Part shown: positions 28,222 to 36,017 of the stretch, one piece after another
Numbering within the stretch: position 1 is the stretch's first letter
Layout of the letters: every line of letters starts with the position of its first letter
Origin: Ruminococcus sp.
GTDB taxonomy: Bacteria; Bacillota; Clostridia; Oscillospirales; Ruminococcaceae
Length of the DNA stretch: 36,062 nt
Assembly (NCBI GenBank): GCA_031262835.1
Contig: JAISGY010000016.1
Coordinates: forward strand, 1-36,062
Direction of reading: 5' to 3'
The notes under the pieces: model-generated
Told to the model about the DNA's origin: nothing
Seen by the model: only the letters and a program-made list of their open reading frames with translations
The model's database searches: none
Made by a program: the position numbers and the translations under genes

Positions 28222-29169
28222 ATGTTAGATGTTATACTTTTAGGTACCGGTGGTATGATGCCTTTGCCTAAGCGATTTTTGACGAGTTTGTATGTGGAGC
28301 TTGAGGGGAAGGCTATTGTTGTTGACTGCGGGGAGGGGACGCAGGTTGCGATGCGGCGGGCGGATTGTAAGATGTCGCGGGTTGAACTGCTGCTTGTTAC
28401 GCATTTTCACGCCGACCATATTTCGGGGCTGCCGGGGCTTTTGCTGTCGCTGGGGAACGGGGGGAAGACGGGGAAGCTTGTTATTGCCGGACCTCGGGGA
28501 CTTCGGCGGATAGTTGAGGCTTTGACGATAATATGCCCGGGTTTGCCGTTTGAGGTTGAAATTCGTGAAATTGATACTCGCGAGCCTTCGTCGTTTGAGT
28601 TCGGCGGGGAGGCTGACAAGAGCAAAAACCACGCTAATACCCCGATTTTCGAGATAACCTGCCTGCCTATGAGGCATCGGATAGCCTGTCTGGGGTATTT
28701 TTTGGAGCTTAAGCGACCGCCGGTGTTTGACCCGGAGAGGGCGAAGGAGCTTGAAATACCTGTTAAGTTTTACCGCACGCTTCATTCGGGCGAGGCTGTA
28801 ACTCTGCCTGACGGGCGTGTTATAACCACTTCTATGGTTACAAAGGGGGAGCGGAAGCCTGTCAAAATCGGGTATTGCACCGATTCTGCGCCGTTTTCGG
28901 CGATTGCGGATTTTGCACACGAAGCCGACCTTTTCATCTGCGAGGGAATGTACGCCGACGACGCCATGCGGGAGCGTATGGAGGACAAGAAGCATATGCT
29001 CTTTTCGGATGCGGCAAAGCTCGCTAAGTCTGCGAATGTTCGCGAACTTTGGCTTACGCATTTTTCCCCCGCCGAGCTTAACCCGAAAGACGGGCTATCG
29101 GCTGTGCGGAAGATTTTCGCGAATACGGTTGTCCCGTTTGACGGCTACCGCAAAGAGCTAATAAAATAG
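28222..29169 (+). CDS. rnz: Ribonuclease Z (tRNA 3' processing)
   Basis: A metallo-beta-lactamase-fold endonuclease that trims the 3' ends of tRNA precursors in the cytoplasm. The zinc-binding motif T-H-F-H-A-D-H is at residues 60-66 (H61, H63, D65, H66). Further ligands are in P-M-R-H-R-I, in the Y-C-T-D-S-A-P-F stretch typical of RNase Z, and in L-T-H-F-S-P near the C-terminus. The N-terminus L-L-G-T-G-G-M-M-P-L-P-K-R fits the family; the length (315) is normal. GGAG precedes the ATG. Codon choice is G- and T-rich, very unlike the adjoining amt gene. It converges on the symporter gene with 16 nt between stops and no clear terminator. Confidence 0.93.
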   Translation: MLDVILLGTGGMMPLPKRFLTSLYVELEGKAIVVDCGEGTQVAMRRADCKMSRVELLLVTHFHADHISGLPGLLLSLGNGGKTGKLVIAGPRGLRRIVEALTIICPGLPFEVEIREIDTREPSSFEFGGEADKSKNHANTPIFEITCLPMRHRIACLGYFLELKRPPVFDPERAKELEIPVKFYRTLHSGEAVTLPDGRVITTSMVTKGERKPVKIGYCTDSAPFSAIADFAHEADLFICEGMYADDAMRERMEDKKHMLFSDAAKLAKSANVRELWLTHFSPAELNPKDGLSAVRKIFANTVVPFDGYRKELIK

Positions 29170-29185
29170 CGTTGCGGCAGTTGCC

Positions 29186-30502
29186 CTACAGCGGCTTTTT
29201 AACCTCTTTCGCAAGATAAAGAATACCGATTAAATTCGGGATTAGCATCAGCGCGTTGAAAATATCCGAAAGCTGCCAAACAATCGATATATTTATCACC
29301 GCACCGACAACGACAAGCGCAAGGTAAACGAAGATATAGCCCCGCTTTACGCCTTTTTTGTCGGTGAGATAAAACACCGCCTTTTCACCGTAAAAAGACC
29401 AGCCGAGGATTGTCGCAAAGGCGAAAATAACGCTTGAAATTTTAATGAAAACCCCGGCGAACTGCCCGAGACCGGCTTCAAAAGCTGTGCTGACGACGGT
29501 TATTGTTTCGGCGTTGAGGTCGGTTTTCGCGGTGAGGATAACGAGAGCGGTTACAGAACAGCAGATTAAAGTGTCGATGAAAACTTCCGCCATCGCCCAC
29601 ATTCCCATGACTGCGCCGTCTTTACAGTCGGTTTCGGTATGGACGAAGACGGAACTGCCCATTCCGGCTTCGTTTGAAAAAATGCCGCGCTGTAAGCCAA
29701 TTGTCACGGTGTATTTAATGAGCGTGCCGCTTATGCCGCCGCCCACCGCGCTTATCCCGAACGCGCCGCGGAAGATGCTTTCAAAGGCATACGGTATGTT
29801 TTTGTAATTTAAGGCGATAACGACAACCGCGCCGACTATATAAAAGAGCGAAATAATCGGGATAATTTTTTCGGAAGCGGCGGCGATACGCTTTGCACCG
29901 CCGATAATTACTGCGCCGGCGGCAATTGCAGTAACTATACCGATTGCGATTTTTGCGCCAAAGTTCCCCTCCGACAACGCGCCTGAAATTGCGTTCGATT
30001 GGGTCATATTCCCCACGCCGAACGAAGCAAGCACCGCCGCTACTGCGTAAAAAACCGCAAGCGGCTTTGCGCCTAAGCCGTGTTCAAGGTAGGTTAACGC
30101 GCCGGAAGATGCTGTGGGGCGTGTTGCGGCGGACTTATCGCCGGTTTTCCCGCGCTTGTTCTTATAAACCACGCCGAGATAATTTTCGGCATAGGCTGTC
30201 CCCATTCCGAAAAAAGCCGAAACCCACATCCAAAAAACCGCACCCGCCCCGCCGAGGCTTATTGCGGCGGCGACACCGACAATGTTCCCCGTCCCCATTG
30301 ACGCGGCAAGGGCGGTTGAGAGTGCCTGAAAACGCGAGATTTCACCGTTCTTCTTTGCGGATTTCGCAAAGATTGTGCTTCGTAAAATTTTCGGCAGGTT
30401 AAGCTGTAAAAAACCGATTTTAACGGAAAAAATAATCCCGGTGACTAAAATCAGCGCGATTGTTCCATATCCCCAGAAGAGTAAATTTATCTTTTCGAGC
30501 AT
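29186..30502 (-). CDS. Alanine/glycine:cation symporter (AGCS family)
   Basis: A sodium- or proton-coupled importer of alanine or glycine in the cytoplasmic membrane. The 438-residue protein has about eleven hydrophobic segments and the family signature region F-Q-A-L-S-T-A-L-A-A-S-M-G-T-G-N-I-V-G-V (about 58-77), followed by G-A-G-A-V-F-W-M-W-V-S-A-F-F-G-M and a second motif G-I-F-S-N-E-A-G-M-G-S. The ATG at 30502 has only a weak upstream ribosome binding site. It is transcribed alone and diverges from the ydbS-like gene. Confidence 0.93.
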   Translation of the reverse strand: MLEKINLLFWGYGTIALILVTGIIFSVKIGFLQLNLPKILRSTIFAKSAKKNGEISRFQALSTALAASMGTGNIVGVAAAISLGGAGAVFWMWVSAFFGMGTAYAENYLGVVYKNKRGKTGDKSAATRPTASSGALTYLEHGLGAKPLAVFYAVAAVLASFGVGNMTQSNAISGALSEGNFGAKIAIGIVTAIAAGAVIIGGAKRIAAASEKIIPIISLFYIVGAVVVIALNYKNIPYAFESIFRGAFGISAVGGGISGTLIKYTVTIGLQRGIFSNEAGMGSSVFVHTETDCKDGAVMGMWAMAEVFIDTLICCSVTALVILTAKTDLNAETITVVSTAFEAGLGQFAGVFIKISSVIFAFATILGWSFYGEKAVFYLTDKKGVKRGYIFVYLALVVVGAVINISIVWQLSDIFNALMLIPNLIGILYLAKEVKKPL

Positions 30503-30504
30503 AC

Positions 30505-30540
30505 TATTACAGAGGACAGAGGCGAGAGGACAGAATACAG
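30505..30540. repeat. Short AGAGGACAG-type repeats
   Basis: Between the divergent symporter and ydbS-like genes the plus strand carries ACAGAGGACAG, GAGAGGACAG and ATACAG, a purine-rich run of near repeats. It may be simple slippage-derived sequence. No clear promoter is seen in this 94-nt gap for either gene. Confidence 0.45.
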
Positions 30541-30596
30541 AATTTACTATTTCTGCTATTCTCGCTCGTCCGCTAATATAAAAACGTTGGTTTTTG

Positions 30597-31082
30597 ATGA
30601 CGAAGAAATTTTATGCCGATACCGACTCGATCAATTCACTCAGGCTGATGATTTTTATCGGCTTTACAGTCTGTGTTTTGAGTCTTTATCTGCTGTTTTT
30701 ATGGCTTCACAAAACCTATCCGGACTACTTTCGGATTGATATAACGACGATGCCGGAGGTTATAATTATCGCCGCAATCGTCCTGCTTACAATTATATAT
30801 GTTGTGATTGCCGGGATTATTCTGCCGAAGTGGTTTGACACAGCGCGTTACGCCGTCTCGTTCGAGGAAATTTCTGCAGAAACGGGCGTTATAATCCGCT
30901 CGAACAGGCGTATGATGATGTCGGCGGTGCAGTATATCACGTCGCTTCGGTTTTTGCGCTTTAATGCCGTTATGATTCACGCTTCGGGCGGGCGGATGAT
31001 TATCCCGTTCCTCTCCGACGCCGACACGGAGGAATTCATAAAAAAAGCCGAAAACCTCCTCTCGAACAGGGGGGGATTATGA
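30597..31082 (+). CDS. YdbS-like membrane protein with bacterial PH domain
   Basis: A 161-residue protein with two membrane segments (about 18-37 and 55-80) followed by a short beta-rich bacterial PH (bPH2) domain. Length, topology and the overlap with a larger three-domain partner match the Bacillus subtilis ydbS-ydbT pair, which contributes to resistance to an antimicrobial peptide from a related strain. The function of the pair in other species is not settled. The ATG is directly preceded by an in-frame TTG (30594); the ribosome binding site is poor for both. Its TGA overlaps the ATG of the next gene. Confidence 0.75.
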   Translation: MTKKFYADTDSINSLRLMIFIGFTVCVLSLYLLFLWLHKTYPDYFRIDITTMPEVIIIAAIVLLTIIYVVIAGIILPKWFDTARYAVSFEEISAETGVIIRSNRRMMMSAVQYITSLRFLRFNAVMIHASGGRMIIPFLSDADTEEFIKKAENLLSNRGGL

Positions 31083-32530
31083 CAGACTTCTCGCTCCAGC
31101 ACCCTCTCGCGCTTTTAACCTATTCAAAGCGCAAATTCTGGCTTCTTCTCATACCGATTCTGCGCCGCCTTATTGTCTATAATTTTAATGTAACACGCTG
31201 GATTTCATGGGGACTTTGGGACCTTCTTCTCGTTGCCCTTTTAGCGGCGATAATCTTAATGCAATATTTCACCTTCCGCTATAAATTCACCGAAAATGAA
31301 CTCATTATAAAGAACAATTTTTTCGTCCGCGCAATCTATAAAATTAACTATAAAAAAGTCTCGCTCCTCTCGTCGAGAGAAACTTTTTGGAGCAGACCTT
31401 TCCGCGCCGTAAAGCTACAGATTGAGTCGGAGGCGAAGTCGGCTTTTAATGCGCGGAAAGCCTCCGATGTGGTTATAATTACCGATAAAAAAACCGCCGA
31501 GCGTGTCTTAAGACGTTTCCGTATAAGCTCGTCCGATTCCGTTAAAAAAAGGCATACCATAAGCTATAAAAACCCGCGCTCAATGCTGTTTTTGTATTCG
31601 GTCTTGTTTTCGAGTGCCTATTCGGGCGGGCTTTATCTCCTAATTTTGCTCTATCAAAGCGCGGATATAATCCGTGACACCCTCGGGATCTATTACACTG
31701 ATATATTAAACCGCTTTAGGGTACTCGCCGAAACCCTTATCGTCGGCGTTTCGGACGGGCTTATCTTCATAATTGCAATAGCCGCCTGCGGTTATCTTTA
31801 TTCGTTTATCTCGAATATCCTGCGCTTGCAAAATTACCGCCTGACTATGAGGGGGCGGCTGATTGAAATAAAGGGCGGATATTTTTCGCGCTGGAGTTTT
31901 TATATTAACCGCGATTATGTAAATTACACTGACATAAGGCAGAATATGATTATGAAAATTTTCGGGCTTTATTCGATAAACATCGGCTGTACAGGCTACG
32001 GGCGGCGCGAGATTCCCGTTTTTATCCCGATTACGGAGCTTCCGAAGGGCGGCGCGGCACCGCTCATGTTTCTCCCGAAGACGGAGATGTCGCTTTTGCG
32101 GCAGCTGCCGAAATACCGCACCGCGAAGACGTCTTTCTTTAAGCTGACGTGGTTCCCGACCCTCCTTATAATCGGCTTTGCCGTCGGTTTTTTTATCCTG
32201 CAACACGCCTTGCCGAATTTCACAAGGCTGTATCTTTTCCTTTTAATCATGGTTTTGATTCCGTCTGTGCTTTTGCTTGCCGCCTGCATTACGGAATATT
32301 TTACCGGCGGGATAACCTATGACGACAAGCATTTCGCGGTTTATTGCCGGAAAGGTTTTTCGGAACATATGGTAATTATTCCCGAAAACAAGGTCAGCAC
32401 CATACGAGAAAGAAAAACATTCTTTGGAAAACGACATAAAATATCAAATATAACTATAATTACCTGCGGCGAGCGGGGCGTAAAACACACAGCGCGGAGT
32501 GTAAAATCGTTTGAACTTGATATGCTATAG
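31079..32530 (+). CDS. YdbT-like membrane protein with repeated bacterial PH domains
   Basis: A 483-residue partner of the preceding protein, close to the usual YdbT length. Three units of paired membrane segments followed by bPH2 beta domains can be traced: about 20-155, 160-345 and 355-483. A typical bPH2 strand pair reads Y-R-L-T-M-R-G-R-L-I-E-I-K-G-G-Y-F near residue 255, and the last unit starts after I-T-Y-D-D-K-H-F-A-V-Y. The start overlaps the ydbS-like stop (ATGA), so the two are translationally coupled and likely form one membrane complex. The exact role is unknown. Confidence 0.78.
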   Translation: MTDFSLQHPLALLTYSKRKFWLLLIPILRRLIVYNFNVTRWISWGLWDLLLVALLAAIILMQYFTFRYKFTENELIIKNNFFVRAIYKINYKKVSLLSSRETFWSRPFRAVKLQIESEAKSAFNARKASDVVIITDKKTAERVLRRFRISSSDSVKKRHTISYKNPRSMLFLYSVLFSSAYSGGLYLLILLYQSADIIRDTLGIYYTDILNRFRVLAETLIVGVSDGLIFIIAIAACGYLYSFISNILRLQNYRLTMRGRLIEIKGGYFSRWSFYINRDYVNYTDIRQNMIMKIFGLYSINIGCTGYGRREIPVFIPITELPKGGAAPLMFLPKTEMSLLRQLPKYRTAKTSFFKLTWFPTLLIIGFAVGFFILQHALPNFTRLYLFLLIMVLIPSVLLLAACITEYFTGGITYDDKHFAVYCRKGFSEHMVIIPENKVSTIRERKTFFGKRHKISNITIITCGERGVKHTARSVKSFELDML

Positions 32531-32559
32531 AGTGAAAGAAATTTACGGAGGTTTTATTA

Positions 32560-32844
32560 ATGATTAAGATTTACTCGTCCCACACCTGCCCTTATTGCGA
32601 AAAATTAGAACGCTATTTCGACAGCTTGGATATGCATTATGATAAAATTTACATCGACGACAACCGCGATAACCTCAAGGAACTTGTCGCCTTAACGGGC
32701 ATCGCGGGCGTGCCTGTAACCGTCTTTGAAAACGGCGAATACGTCATCGGCTACGACAGGGAAAATATTGACAAACGCCTTAACGCGAAAAAAGCTAAAA
32801 CACCCGCGAAGGTTAAGGTTGTACGCGCAGTAAAACCGGCATAG
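32560..32844 (+). CDS. Glutaredoxin-like thiol-disulfide protein
   Basis: A 94-residue protein with the thioredoxin-fold redox motif C-P-Y-C (Cys10, Cys13) right after the first strand, the cis-Pro segment G-V-P-V-T-V-F and the G-x-D motif (I-G-Y-D) of glutaredoxins. Glutaredoxins reduce disulfides or glutathionylated proteins; in anaerobic Firmicutes lacking glutathione such NrdH-like proteins are usually recycled by a thioredoxin reductase. The C-terminus is an Ala/Lys/Val-rich basic tail. GGAGG precedes the ATG. It lies 29 nt after the YdbT-like gene and just ahead of a flavin reductase, so a redox pair is plausible. Confidence 0.88.
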   Translation: MIKIYSSHTCPYCEKLERYFDSLDMHYDKIYIDDNRDNLKELVALTGIAGVPVTVFENGEYVIGYDRENIDKRLNAKKAKTPAKVKVVRAVKPA

Positions 32845-32857
32845 GAAGGTGAAACAA

Positions 32858-33397
32858 ATGAAAAAATGTTCTGTTATAATCGGGAGTCTTCGTAAAAACT
32901 CTAATTCGCTCGCGGTCGGGAAGACGATTGAAAAGTTCCTCCGGGAAACCGGCGAATTCGAGGTTTCCTTCCCCGACATCGGGAGTCTGCCGCTCTTTTC
33001 GGAGGACTTGGAGCAAAGCCCGCCGGAAAGCTGGGTTAAATTTCGCGCCGAGATTGCCTCTTCGGACTGCCTTCTCTTTATCACGCCCGAATATAACCGC
33101 GGTTATCCCGCCTGCATAAAAAACGCGCTTGATATAGGTTCCCGCCCGAACGGCAAGTCGGTCTGGAGCGGAAAACCGGGGGCTGTTGCCGGCGTTTCCC
33201 CCGGAAAAATCGGGGCTTCGCTCGCCGTAAATCAGCTTAAACAGGTTCTCTCATTCCTAAACATACCGCTTTTATTACAGCCGGAATGTTACATTCAAGC
33301 GGACGGCAGTTTTTCGGACGGCAATATCGCTGACGGCGGTACAAAGGATTTTATAAAACTTTTTGCGGCGAAATTTGTCGAGTTTGTGAATAGGTAA
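32858..33397 (+). CDS. NAD(P)H-dependent FMN reductase family protein
   Basis: A 179-residue flavodoxin-fold oxidoreductase. The N-terminal strand and phosphate loop read V-I-I-G-S-L-R-K-N-S-N-S, and the second FMN-binding motif is T-P-E-Y-N-R-G-Y-P-A-C-I-K-N-A-L-D, both typical of the NADPH-dependent FMN reductase/quinone reductase family. Likely substrates are quinones, chromate-like oxidants or free flavin; sequence does not separate these. ATG 32858 is chosen over GTG 32849 because GGAAGGTG (32844-32851) is spaced for it and the protein then begins with the conserved first strand. It is the last gene of the unit that starts with the ydbS-like gene, and a terminator follows. Confidence 0.88.
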   Translation: MKKCSVIIGSLRKNSNSLAVGKTIEKFLRETGEFEVSFPDIGSLPLFSEDLEQSPPESWVKFRAEIASSDCLLFITPEYNRGYPACIKNALDIGSRPNGKSVWSGKPGAVAGVSPGKIGASLAVNQLKQVLSFLNIPLLLQPECYIQADGSFSDGNIADGGTKDFIKLFAAKFVEFVNR

Positions 33398-33400
33398 ACT

Positions 33401-33433
33401 AAAAAATGCGCCGCTTTTGTCGGTGCATTTTTT
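33401..33433. terminator. Bidirectional terminator
   Basis: AAAAATGCGCCG (33402-33413) pairs with CGGTGCATTTTT (33421-33432) with one G-U pair around a 7-nt loop. T-runs are present on both strands, so it serves both the flavin reductase gene and the convergent ComFB-like gene, whose last codon it overlaps. Confidence 0.85.
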
Positions 33434-33881
33434 ACATCTTAATTCTCGGGGTAAGGTGTTTTTTGCGGTTGCGGTAACTTATTGCGACGTGGACTACTTG
33501 GCGCAAAACTGCGTTGCGGTGATGCTCTTTTAGGTATTCGGCGCGTAGGAAATCGTCCTTTGAACGAATTTTAATAAGCGCGTGGGGGCAGCGTTCAATA
33601 ACGTGTGACAGCATATCTGCAAAGCATCTGTCGCACTTGCAACAACCGAAACGCTCGATCGCGGTTGGTAAAAATTCACTCGCAAGCTCGGTTATAATAT
33701 CAAGGTCGAATTCCTCGCCGGGGTTATAGCGGCGGACGGGCGCGGGCTTTTCGGGCAATATTAAATCGCCCTTGAATGAATCGTCAATGAAGGGGTTGTC
33801 GGGTCTGCTTCCGCTCGTTAAAAGCTTCATCAGCGCCGGGGTTTTATGTGTTTTAGTTCCGCGTGTTTTAGTTTGGGGCAT
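33432..33881 (-). CDS. ComFB-like protein (late-competence family)
   Basis: A 149-residue protein. After a basic, disordered-looking N-terminus (1-55), the helical core begins L-D-I-I-T-E-L-A-S-E-F-L-P and continues to a Cys cluster: C80, C81, C83, C86 (F-G-C-C-K-C-D-R-C-F-A-D-M) and C98. This D-[VM]-x-A/S-x-x-L-like helix with closely spaced Cys fits the ComFB family, first seen in the comF competence operon; some members were reported to bind cyclic dinucleotides, and the Cys may hold zinc. No comFA/comFC neighbours are present. It is the third gene of the PilZ-ParA operon, 16 nt after ParA. Assignment is by pattern and moderately sure. Confidence 0.68.
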   Translation of the reverse strand: MPQTKTRGTKTHKTPALMKLLTSGSRPDNPFIDDSFKGDLILPEKPAPVRRYNPGEEFDLDIITELASEFLPTAIERFGCCKCDRCFADMLSHVIERCPHALIKIRSKDDFLRAEYLKEHHRNAVLRQVVHVAISYRNRKKHLTPRIKM

Positions 33882-33897
33882 TTATTTTTCCGTAATT

Positions 33898-34659
33898 TCA
33901 AAAAATATCGGGGTAAAGAAGCTTTGTAAGGGTGAGATAATCTTTCGCCGCTCTGCAACCGGGCGAGTAGATATTCAGCGTTTCCTGATGGGCAGGTGCT
34001 TCCGCCGCCGCAACCGAATTCGTAATCTTTATCGGCAGGACTTCCGTGTCGAACTGCTTCGCGACAAGCCTAACCATCTCTTCAACTTCCGCCGCAAGAA
34101 GCTGTTTCCCCGACGGGCATTTTGTGAGGAGAATTCCGCGTATCCAGAGCTTTTTGTTGTAGTATTTTTTTACGGCGATAATCGTCTCTTTAAGCTGTGT
34201 TAACCCTTGAAGCGACAAAATCTCGGGCGTCATCGGTATAATAAGCTCGTCCGCGGCTGTGTATGCATTAATTGTAAGTACAGACAGTGCCGGCGGAGTA
34301 TCAATTATAATAAAATCGTACTTCGCCTTAACAGTTTTTAACATATCCTTAAGGACAAATTCGCGCCTTACCGCCGTCATTTCAAGTTCAGACCCGGAAA
34401 GGACAATATTCGACGTTATTACATCGCACATATCCGTCGTCTTAATCGCTTCTTCAATTGTACATTTTGCGTTTAAGGCGTCATGGATGGTGAAGCCGTC
34501 GTCGTCCGCGCCGAGGGAGAAGGACAGGTTCCCCTGAGGGTCCATGTCTATGGCTAAAACCGACTTGTCCCGAGAACGGAAAATCCCCGCAAGCGATGCA
34601 CAGGTGGTTGTCTTACCGACACCGCCTTTTTGATTTGTAACGACAATGACAGTTGACAT
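33898..34659 (-). CDS. ParA/Soj-family ATPase, without ParB
   Basis: A 253-residue deviant-Walker ATPase of the ParA/MinD superfamily, which positions DNA or protein complexes through ATP-driven binding and release. It starts V-I-V-V-T-N-Q-K-G-G-V-G-K-T-T, has the switch I motif D-M-D-P-Q-G-N-L-S and switch II D-T-P-P-A-L-S. ATG 34659 is preferred: AAGGAT lies about 10 nt upstream, while the alternative ATG (34671) sits directly on that ribosome binding site. No parB and no obvious parS-like palindrome are nearby, so it is not a standard chromosome-segregation locus. Sitting between a PilZ gene and a ComFB-like gene, it may position a surface or motility complex. Confidence 0.92.
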   Translation of the reverse strand: MSTVIVVTNQKGGVGKTTTCASLAGIFRSRDKSVLAIDMDPQGNLSFSLGADDDGFTIHDALNAKCTIEEAIKTTDMCDVITSNIVLSGSELEMTAVRREFVLKDMLKTVKAKYDFIIIDTPPALSVLTINAYTAADELIIPMTPEILSLQGLTQLKETIIAVKKYYNKKLWIRGILLTKCPSGKQLLAAEVEEMVRLVAKQFDTEVLPIKITNSVAAAEAPAHQETLNIYSPGCRAAKDYLTLTKLLYPDIF

Positions 34660-34718
34660 ATTTTGCGTCATCCTTAAATTTTAATTATATTGCATTGAAC
34701 CTCTGCTCCGCACGCCCT

Positions 34719-35390
34719 CTAACGGCGTTGTAGTTCTTCTTTTTTGCGGCGGCGTTCGCGTTCGGCGAGCTGACAATCGAATATGAAGCGCGACAGGCGT
34801 TCTTCTTGGGGGCTTGTGATTGTTAAAAATCTTGCGCCATAGCCCTTTATGGTATCGTCGGGGTTTTTTTGTACACGCAAAATCTCGCTTAAGAGGGACA
34901 TTTCGCCGTCGATGAAAACGGCTTGGATTTGGTCGCCGACGACAAATTCCTGTGAGCTGCAGGAGAAGAAAATTCCGCCGAGGTTAAGGTCTGAAAAATG
35001 TATGGGGATCGGCGGCTCGAAGGGGGTTATCTCCTCGTCGCGGATCATGAAGGTTGCAGTCCCGTAAAAATCGACAGGGACTTTATAGAACCGCCGGCGT
35101 TCTTCGAGGGCAAGCCCGTCGCCGACGTGGAAATTCATCTGTGTTTCGGAACCCAAATCGACTTCGGTGATGTATTTCATGCGAAGCCCGGTTAGGTATT
35201 CAAAGATAACGACAATTTTCGTGCCTTGAAAAAGAACGGGGAGGTTTTTTGCCTTAATAACGACGAGGTCGGTCTGCTTTAATCTGAAAAAGTCTTTCGG
35301 GAAGGAGATTTTATCCGCCGGCACTGAAAACAGCACACGATCGTTAACGTCGTATACAGTCAGTTTTTGGATTCGCTCTTTGTTAATCAT
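34719..35390 (-). CDS. PilZ-domain (YcgR-like) c-di-GMP receptor candidate
   Basis: A 223-residue protein with an N-terminal YcgR-N-like beta domain (1-93) and a C-terminal PilZ domain (94-205). The c-di-GMP motifs are recognisable but altered: R98-R99-R100-F-Y-K103 in place of R-R-x-x-x-R (last Arg is Lys), and D134-L-N136-L-G-G139 in place of D-x-S-x-x-G (Ser is Asn). The C-terminus is a very basic helix (E-R-E-R-R-R-K-K-E-E-L). YcgR-type proteins transmit c-di-GMP levels to flagella, exopolysaccharide or secretion systems. It is the first gene of the operon with ParA (59-nt gap) and ComFB-like, behind its own promoter. Whether the altered motifs still bind c-di-GMP is open. Confidence 0.85.
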   Translation of the reverse strand: MINKERIQKLTVYDVNDRVLFSVPADKISFPKDFFRLKQTDLVVIKAKNLPVLFQGTKIVVIFEYLTGLRMKYITEVDLGSETQMNFHVGDGLALEERRRFYKVPVDFYGTATFMIRDEEITPFEPPIPIHFSDLNLGGIFFSCSSQEFVVGDQIQAVFIDGEMSLLSEILRVQKNPDDTIKGYGARFLTITSPQEERLSRFIFDCQLAERERRRKKEELQRR

Positions 35391-35460
35391 AAAACCAAAC
35401 CCCCGAGGCGGAAAGCGTCTTTTTGCAAACTCAATAATGTTTAAAAACCTCTACTATAGA

Positions 35461-35489
35461 ATTATACTAAATTTCTTAGCAAAAATCAA
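35461..35489 (-). promoter_or_regulatory. Sigma-A promoter of the PilZ-ParA-ComFB operon
   Basis: Minus strand: TTGATT (35484-35489), a 17-bp spacer and TATAAT (35461-35466). It is the only convincing promoter seen upstream of the three genes. The leader of about 65 nt shows no strong fold. Confidence 0.72.
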
Positions 35490-35566
35490 TAGAGAAGTGC
35501 GTAAAAGATGATAAATTATTTTGAACAAATGATAAACAATCTTAAATAATGTAAATATTAAATAAA

Positions 35567-35593
35567 GGAGTACGGAATAATCATCCGTACTCC
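35567..35593 (-). terminator. Perfect 9-bp hairpin, likely terminator of the zinc-ribbon gene
   Basis: GGAGTACGG (35567-35575) pairs perfectly with CCGTACTCC (35585-35593) around a 9-nt loop. On the minus strand it is followed by a T/A-rich stretch (TTTATTTAATATTT), so it probably ends the transcript of the zinc-ribbon gene, about 120 nt after its stop. Confidence 0.6.
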
Positions 35594-35714
35594 GCAGACG
35601 CAAATAGAATTTTCAGGCAAAACTAAACAGACGCCGTAAAACGCAATGAAATCATAGGGTCGCGTTCGACTTAAATCACGGTTATGAAGATTACGCTTTT
35701 TCGGGGAGTGATGT

Positions 35715-35993
35715 TTAGCCTCTGCCGGGGTTCATTCTTGCGAAGCAATCGCTGCAATAAACAGGTCTGCCTTCTTTGGGTCTGAAGGGGATTCTTGCAA
35801 CGCCGCCGCAGCTGTCGCAGGTAGCTTCGAACATTTCGCGCTGACCGCCGCCGGATTTTCTTAAATCACGGCAGGATTTGCAACGCTGGGGTTCGTTCTG
35901 AAAGCCTTTTTCAGCATAGAATTCTTGTTCGCCGGCTGTGAAGGTGAATTCCTGTCCGCAGTCTTTACATATGAGTGTTTTGTCTTGATACAT
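35715..35993 (-). CDS. Small double zinc-ribbon protein
   Basis: A 92-residue protein with two four-Cys zinc sites: C9, C12, C38, C41 (C-K-D-C-G-Q-E-F-T-F-T-A-G-E-Q-E-F-Y, later C-K-S-C-R) and C59, C62, C80, C83 (C-D-S-C-G-G, C-S-D-C-F). The first half matches a widespread 'probable zinc-ribbon' family whose members begin with a C-x-x-C-G-x-x-F-x-F-x-x-G-E-Q-x-F-Y pattern; the second half is the C-x-x-C-G...R-P-V-Y-C-S-x-C-F module often attached to it. The function is unknown; nucleic-acid or ribosome association is a common guess. GAGGGA precedes the ATG. Confidence 0.85.
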   Translation of the reverse strand: MYQDKTLICKDCGQEFTFTAGEQEFYAEKGFQNEPQRCKSCRDLRKSGGGQREMFEATCDSCGGVARIPFRPKEGRPVYCSDCFARMNPGRG

Positions 35994-36017
35994 TTGGTTT
36001 CCCTCGCTAAATTTATT

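Larger units (their letters stand above)
35391..35714. other. 324-nt intergenic region
   Basis: It contains the promoter of the PilZ operon, an AT-rich stretch (35490-35560), a perfect hairpin at 35567-35593 and about 120 nt after it (35594-35714) in which I see no gene, repeat or RNA signature. Confidence 0.6.

Noticed and set aside
28240-29061. 273-residue minus-strand frame opposite the RNase Z gene
   Set aside because: It is a basic, low-complexity antisense frame without a ribosome binding site; the plus strand carries all RNase Z metal-binding motifs.
33898-34659. A parABS chromosome or plasmid partition locus
   Set aside because: No parB gene or parS-like palindromes are visible, and the neighbours are PilZ and ComFB-like genes, so it is treated as an orphan ParA.
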